Source of the DNA: Sphingomonas beigongshangi
GTDB lineage: Bacteria; Pseudomonadota; Alphaproteobacteria; Sphingomonadales; Sphingomonadaceae
Length of the DNA stretch: 64,000 bases
Direction of reading: 5' to 3'
Assembly (NCBI RefSeq): GCF_016820445.1
Contig: NZ_JADHDT010000007.1
Coordinates: 62,001-126,000 of the forward strand
The notes beneath the pieces are model-generated. The model had not been told where the DNA came from and made no database searches. It was given only the letters and a program-made list of their open reading frames with translations. Of the stretch, positions 61,652 to 64,000 are shown piece after piece; the stretch's first letter is position 1; each line of letters opens with the position of its first letter. Both the position numbers and the translations under genes were made by a program.

Positions 61652-62623
61652 ATGGCTTCGATCGATCGCAGGCAGGCGCTCGTCGCCACCTTCGCCGCCA
61701 GTATCGCGGGACGTCTGCCCGCTGCCCCGACGCCTGCGCGCGTCGAGCCCGACGAGACGATCGCGCTCTGGCCGGGCCTGGCGCCGGGTATGCCGGCGAC
61801 GCCCCCGGTCGAGACCATCGAGGAGCGCAGCAAGGATGCGCAGGCCCCCGATCGCGCGGTACGCGGCATCGTGCGGCCTCGTCTCGCCGTGTTCCGCCCC
61901 GCAACGCCCAATGGCACCGCCGTCCTGGTCGCGCCGGGCGGCGGCTATCGCTGGGTCGTCGTCGACAAGGAAGGCTATGAGATCGGACGCTGGCTGGCGG
62001 CGCGCGGCTATACCGTCTTCGTCCTGTTCTACCGTCTGCCGGGCGACGGCTGGGCGGCGGGACCCGACGTCGCTTTGTCCGATGCCCAGCGCGCGATGCG
62101 GCTGATCCGCCAGCGGGCCGCCAGCTATGGATTAAGGACCGATCGAGTCGCGGCCATGGGATTTTCGGCGGGGGGCCATGTCTGCGGCGATCTCGCCACG
62201 CGATACGATGCGCGCGTCTATGTGCCGGTCGATGCGGCCGATGCCTTGTCGGCGCGTCCCGACGTGGCGGCGCCCATCTATGCCGTCCAGTCGATGGCGG
62301 CGCCGATGGCGCACAAGGGGTCGCGCGACCTGCTGATCGGCGCCGATGCGTCGTCCGCGCGCGAGCGGGCGCACACGCCCGCCCACAATGTGACGCGCGC
62401 GACTGCGCCCTGCTTCATGGTGCACGCCGAGGATGACGATGTCGTGCCGATCGACAATACGCTCGCCATGCGCGCGGCGCTGAAGGCGGCCGGCGTCGCC
62501 GTCGAGACGCATCTGTTCGCGGAGGGCGGTCACGGCTTCGGCCTGCGCCGCGCGCAGGGGCGGCCGGTCGCGATCTGGCCGGAGCTCTTTCATCGCTGGG
62601 CACAGACGCACGGATTGGGATGA
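61652..62623 (+). CDS. Exported alpha/beta-hydrolase, acetyl-esterase-like
   Basis: 323 residues from the ATG at 61652 (a GTG lies one codon earlier). A basic, possibly Tat-type N terminus (DRRQALVATFAASIAG) is followed by LVAPGGGYRWVVVDKEGYE (oxyanion region), nucleophile S172 in AAMGFSAGGHVCGDL, the Asp in MVHAEDDDVVPIDN and the His in FAEGGHGFGLRRAQG. This is the polysaccharide acetyl-esterase-like group linked to xylan and pectin loci. Its likely role is deacetylation of pectin fragments in the periplasm (inference). It lies between the TonB receptor and pectate lyase genes. Confidence 0.85.
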   Translation: MASIDRRQALVATFAASIAGRLPAAPTPARVEPDETIALWPGLAPGMPATPPVETIEERSKDAQAPDRAVRGIVRPRLAVFRPATPNGTAVLVAPGGGYRWVVVDKEGYEIGRWLAARGYTVFVLFYRLPGDGWAAGPDVALSDAQRAMRLIRQRAASYGLRTDRVAAMGFSAGGHVCGDLATRYDARVYVPVDAADALSARPDVAAPIYAVQSMAAPMAHKGSRDLLIGADASSARERAHTPAHNVTRATAPCFMVHAEDDDVVPIDNTLAMRAALKAAGVAVETHLFAEGGHGFGLRRAQGRPVAIWPELFHRWAQTHGLG

Positions 62624-62663
62624 GCGGCCGATCGCGACAGAGCCGCCGTTAAGGGAGAGAGAC

Positions 62664-64000
62664 ATGACCGATCGACGACTGGGGCGCTGGCTGATCCCCG
62701 CGTCCGCGCTCGCACTCGTGGCGTGCGGCAGTGATGGCGGCGGGACGAACGCGTCTCCCTCGCCGTCTGCATCGCCTTCGCCCAGCGCCACCGCGATCGG
62801 CTCATTGGGTGCGGACGGCTGGGCGAGCACGGCAGGGGGGACGACCGGCGGCGACGGTGCGACGTCGGCGAAGACCTATACCGTCACCAACCGCAACGAG
62901 CTGCTGCAGGCGCTCTACGGCGGCACCGCGACGATCGCCGCGGACGGGGGCGTGACGGGCACGCTCGATGCCGATCGGAAGATCATCTACGTCAAGGGGA
63001 CGATCAGCCTCAACGTCAACCAAGCCCTCGTCGAACAGCGTGCCGACGATTTCGTGAAGGGCTCGTGCGCCGCGACGCAATATGGCTTCGCCAGCGAGGC
63101 CGCGCTGTGGGCGGCCTATTACGCGGCGTTCCGGCCCAGTGTCTGGGGCAATGCCACGATCGTCTCCGGCACGCCGGAAAGCGCCCGCGCCTGTGCGGCT
63201 GCCGCGCAGAAGAAGGTGGTGATGGTCAACGTGCCGTCGAACACCTCGATCATCGGGCTCGGCAGCGACGCACGCATCGTCCACGGCAATCTCATCCTCG
63301 GCACCAGCAGCGCGCCCGTCGACAATATCGTCGTCCGCAACGTCACGTTCGAGGACGCGTTCGACTTCTTCCCGCAATGGGACCCGACCGATTCCACGAC
63401 CGGCCGCTGGAACTCGGCCTACGACCTCATCTCCGTGCTGTATGCGACGCATATCTGGATCGATCGCAGCACGTTCAGCGACGGCGCCCGCCTCGACAAG
63501 ACCTATCCGTCAGTCTGGAGCGAGACGGTTGGGGACGTCGACTATCGCGGCAGCGACTTCAAGGTCCAGCATCACGACGGGCTCGTCGATGTCACCAAGC
63601 TCGGCAACCTCGTCACCATCTCGAACAGCCTGTTCTTCAACCACGACAAGTCGTTCCTGATCGGCGGCACCGATACGGCCAGCCGCACGGCGGAAAATCC
63701 GACCGTGCTCAAGGTGACGTTCCACGACAATTATCTCCGCAGCCTGCGCCAGTGTCAGCCGCGCGTTCGCTTCGGACAGGTCCACGTCTACAACAACTAT
63801 TACGAGGGGACGCTCGATCCGGCGGCGGACTATCCCTGGCTGGTCGGCTGGACCGTGGGACAGAGCGGAAAGATCTACGCCGAGAACAACGTGTTCCAGA
63901 TCACGGGGGGAGATGCGACGGCCGCAGCGGCGAGCCTGTGGAGCGTGTCGGTGAACGCCGCGCGCACCAGTGCCTGCGTTGGACTGGGGTACACGACGGC
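62664..64000 (+). CDS. Pectate lyase, polysaccharide lyase family 1, lipoprotein, 3'-truncated by window
   Basis: At least 445 residues, open at the window end. Start ATG at 62664 has AAGGGAGAG before it. Lipobox LVAC with Cys at residue 21 follows a short signal, then a Pro/Ser linker (SPSPSASPSPSA). The beta-helix domain begins near residue 50; family features are TIVSGTPESAR, VMVNVPSNTSIIGLGSDARI, HIWIDRSTFSDGARLDK, VQHHDGLVDVTKLGNLVTIS and the catalytic region QCQPRVRFGQVHVYNNYY. It cleaves polygalacturonate by beta-elimination with calcium and is probably anchored in the outer membrane. Confidence 0.92.
   Translation, partial: MTDRRLGRWLIPASALALVACGSDGGGTNASPSPSASPSPSATAIGSLGADGWASTAGGTTGGDGATSAKTYTVTNRNELLQALYGGTATIAADGGVTGTLDADRKIIYVKGTISLNVNQALVEQRADDFVKGSCAATQYGFASEAALWAAYYAAFRPSVWGNATIVSGTPESARACAAAAQKKVVMVNVPSNTSIIGLGSDARIVHGNLILGTSSAPVDNIVVRNVTFEDAFDFFPQWDPTDSTTGRWNSAYDLISVLYATHIWIDRSTFSDGARLDKTYPSVWSETVGDVDYRGSDFKVQHHDGLVDVTKLGNLVTISNSLFFNHDKSFLIGGTDTASRTAENPTVLKVTFHDNYLRSLRQCQPRVRFGQVHVYNNYYEGTLDPAADYPWLVGWTVGQSGKIYAENNVFQITGGDATAAAASLWSVSVNAARTSACVGLGYTT

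Noticed and set aside
1..64000. CRISPR arrays, insertion sequences, prophage or integrative elements
   Set aside because: No regularly spaced repeats, transposase, integrase or flanking target duplications were seen, and the tRNA-Gln is not followed by foreign genes.

Overview
The window is high-GC, densely coding DNA from an alphaproteobacterium, most probably Sphingomonas or a close sphingomonad. I infer this from the GC-rich codon use, the two large TonB-dependent receptors tied to catabolic genes, a fused 5-oxoprolinase, prolyl-type peptidases, and the mix of small stress and membrane proteins. No rRNA, CRISPR array, insertion sequence or prophage is visible. One tRNA (Gln, TTG) is present. 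Gene order looks like ordinary chromosome.

Region 1 (1-10.7 kb) is mostly housekeeping: a Zur/Fur regulator, dxs (isoprenoid precursor synthesis), a LuxR-HTH protein with a membrane anchor and a periplasmic Ig-like domain, a small serine hydrolase, TlyA rRNA methyltransferase, TspO, UbiK-like, YbjN, proC, a TauE-family exporter, a MarR regulator divergent from ilvE-type aminotransferase, and tRNA-Gln.

Region 2 (10.9-25 kb) is envelope and stress: a PAS-LuxR regulator, a run of small stress proteins (GlsB/YeaQ, a secreted 101-aa protein, a YflT-like glycine-zipper protein, a low-affinity iron permease-like protein), an outer-membrane barrel-like protein, an ECF sigma/anti-sigma pair divergent from a subtilisin-like protease, a Gly/Ser-rich exported protein, then an amidohydrolase divergent from a DPP-IV-type peptidase, and an exported TPR-like protein.

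Region 3 (25-31.8 kb) is a compact 5-oxoproline locus: a fused HyuA-HyuB 5-oxoprolinase divergent from a winged-helix regulator, followed by translationally coupled DUF969, DUF979 and DUF2891 genes. The two DUF membrane proteins are good candidates for the substrate permease.

Region 4 (31.9-41.2 kb) holds a LysR regulator divergent from cupin, tautomerase, aldo-keto reductase and SDR genes; an MBL-fold hydrolase divergent from a TetR regulator with two perfect 15-bp palindromic operators between them; a second aldo-keto reductase; and a ModE-like HTH protein upstream of a TonB-dependent receptor.

Region 5 (41.2-64 kb) is a pectin/hexuronate utilisation locus. It encodes a TonB receptor, pectate lyase (cut by the window end), two esterases, a hexuronate MFS importer, UxaC, UxaA, UxuB, KduI, KduD, KdgK, a FAH-family hydratase, a 1267-residue exported LamG protein of unknown activity with a coupled DUF885 protein, and a LacI regulator. 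A 14-bp motif, GGTAACCGGTGTCA, occurs at five intergenic positions, in front of each transcription unit, and is very probably the operator of that LacI protein. No KDPG aldolase or KdgF is in the window, so the pathway is completed elsewhere.
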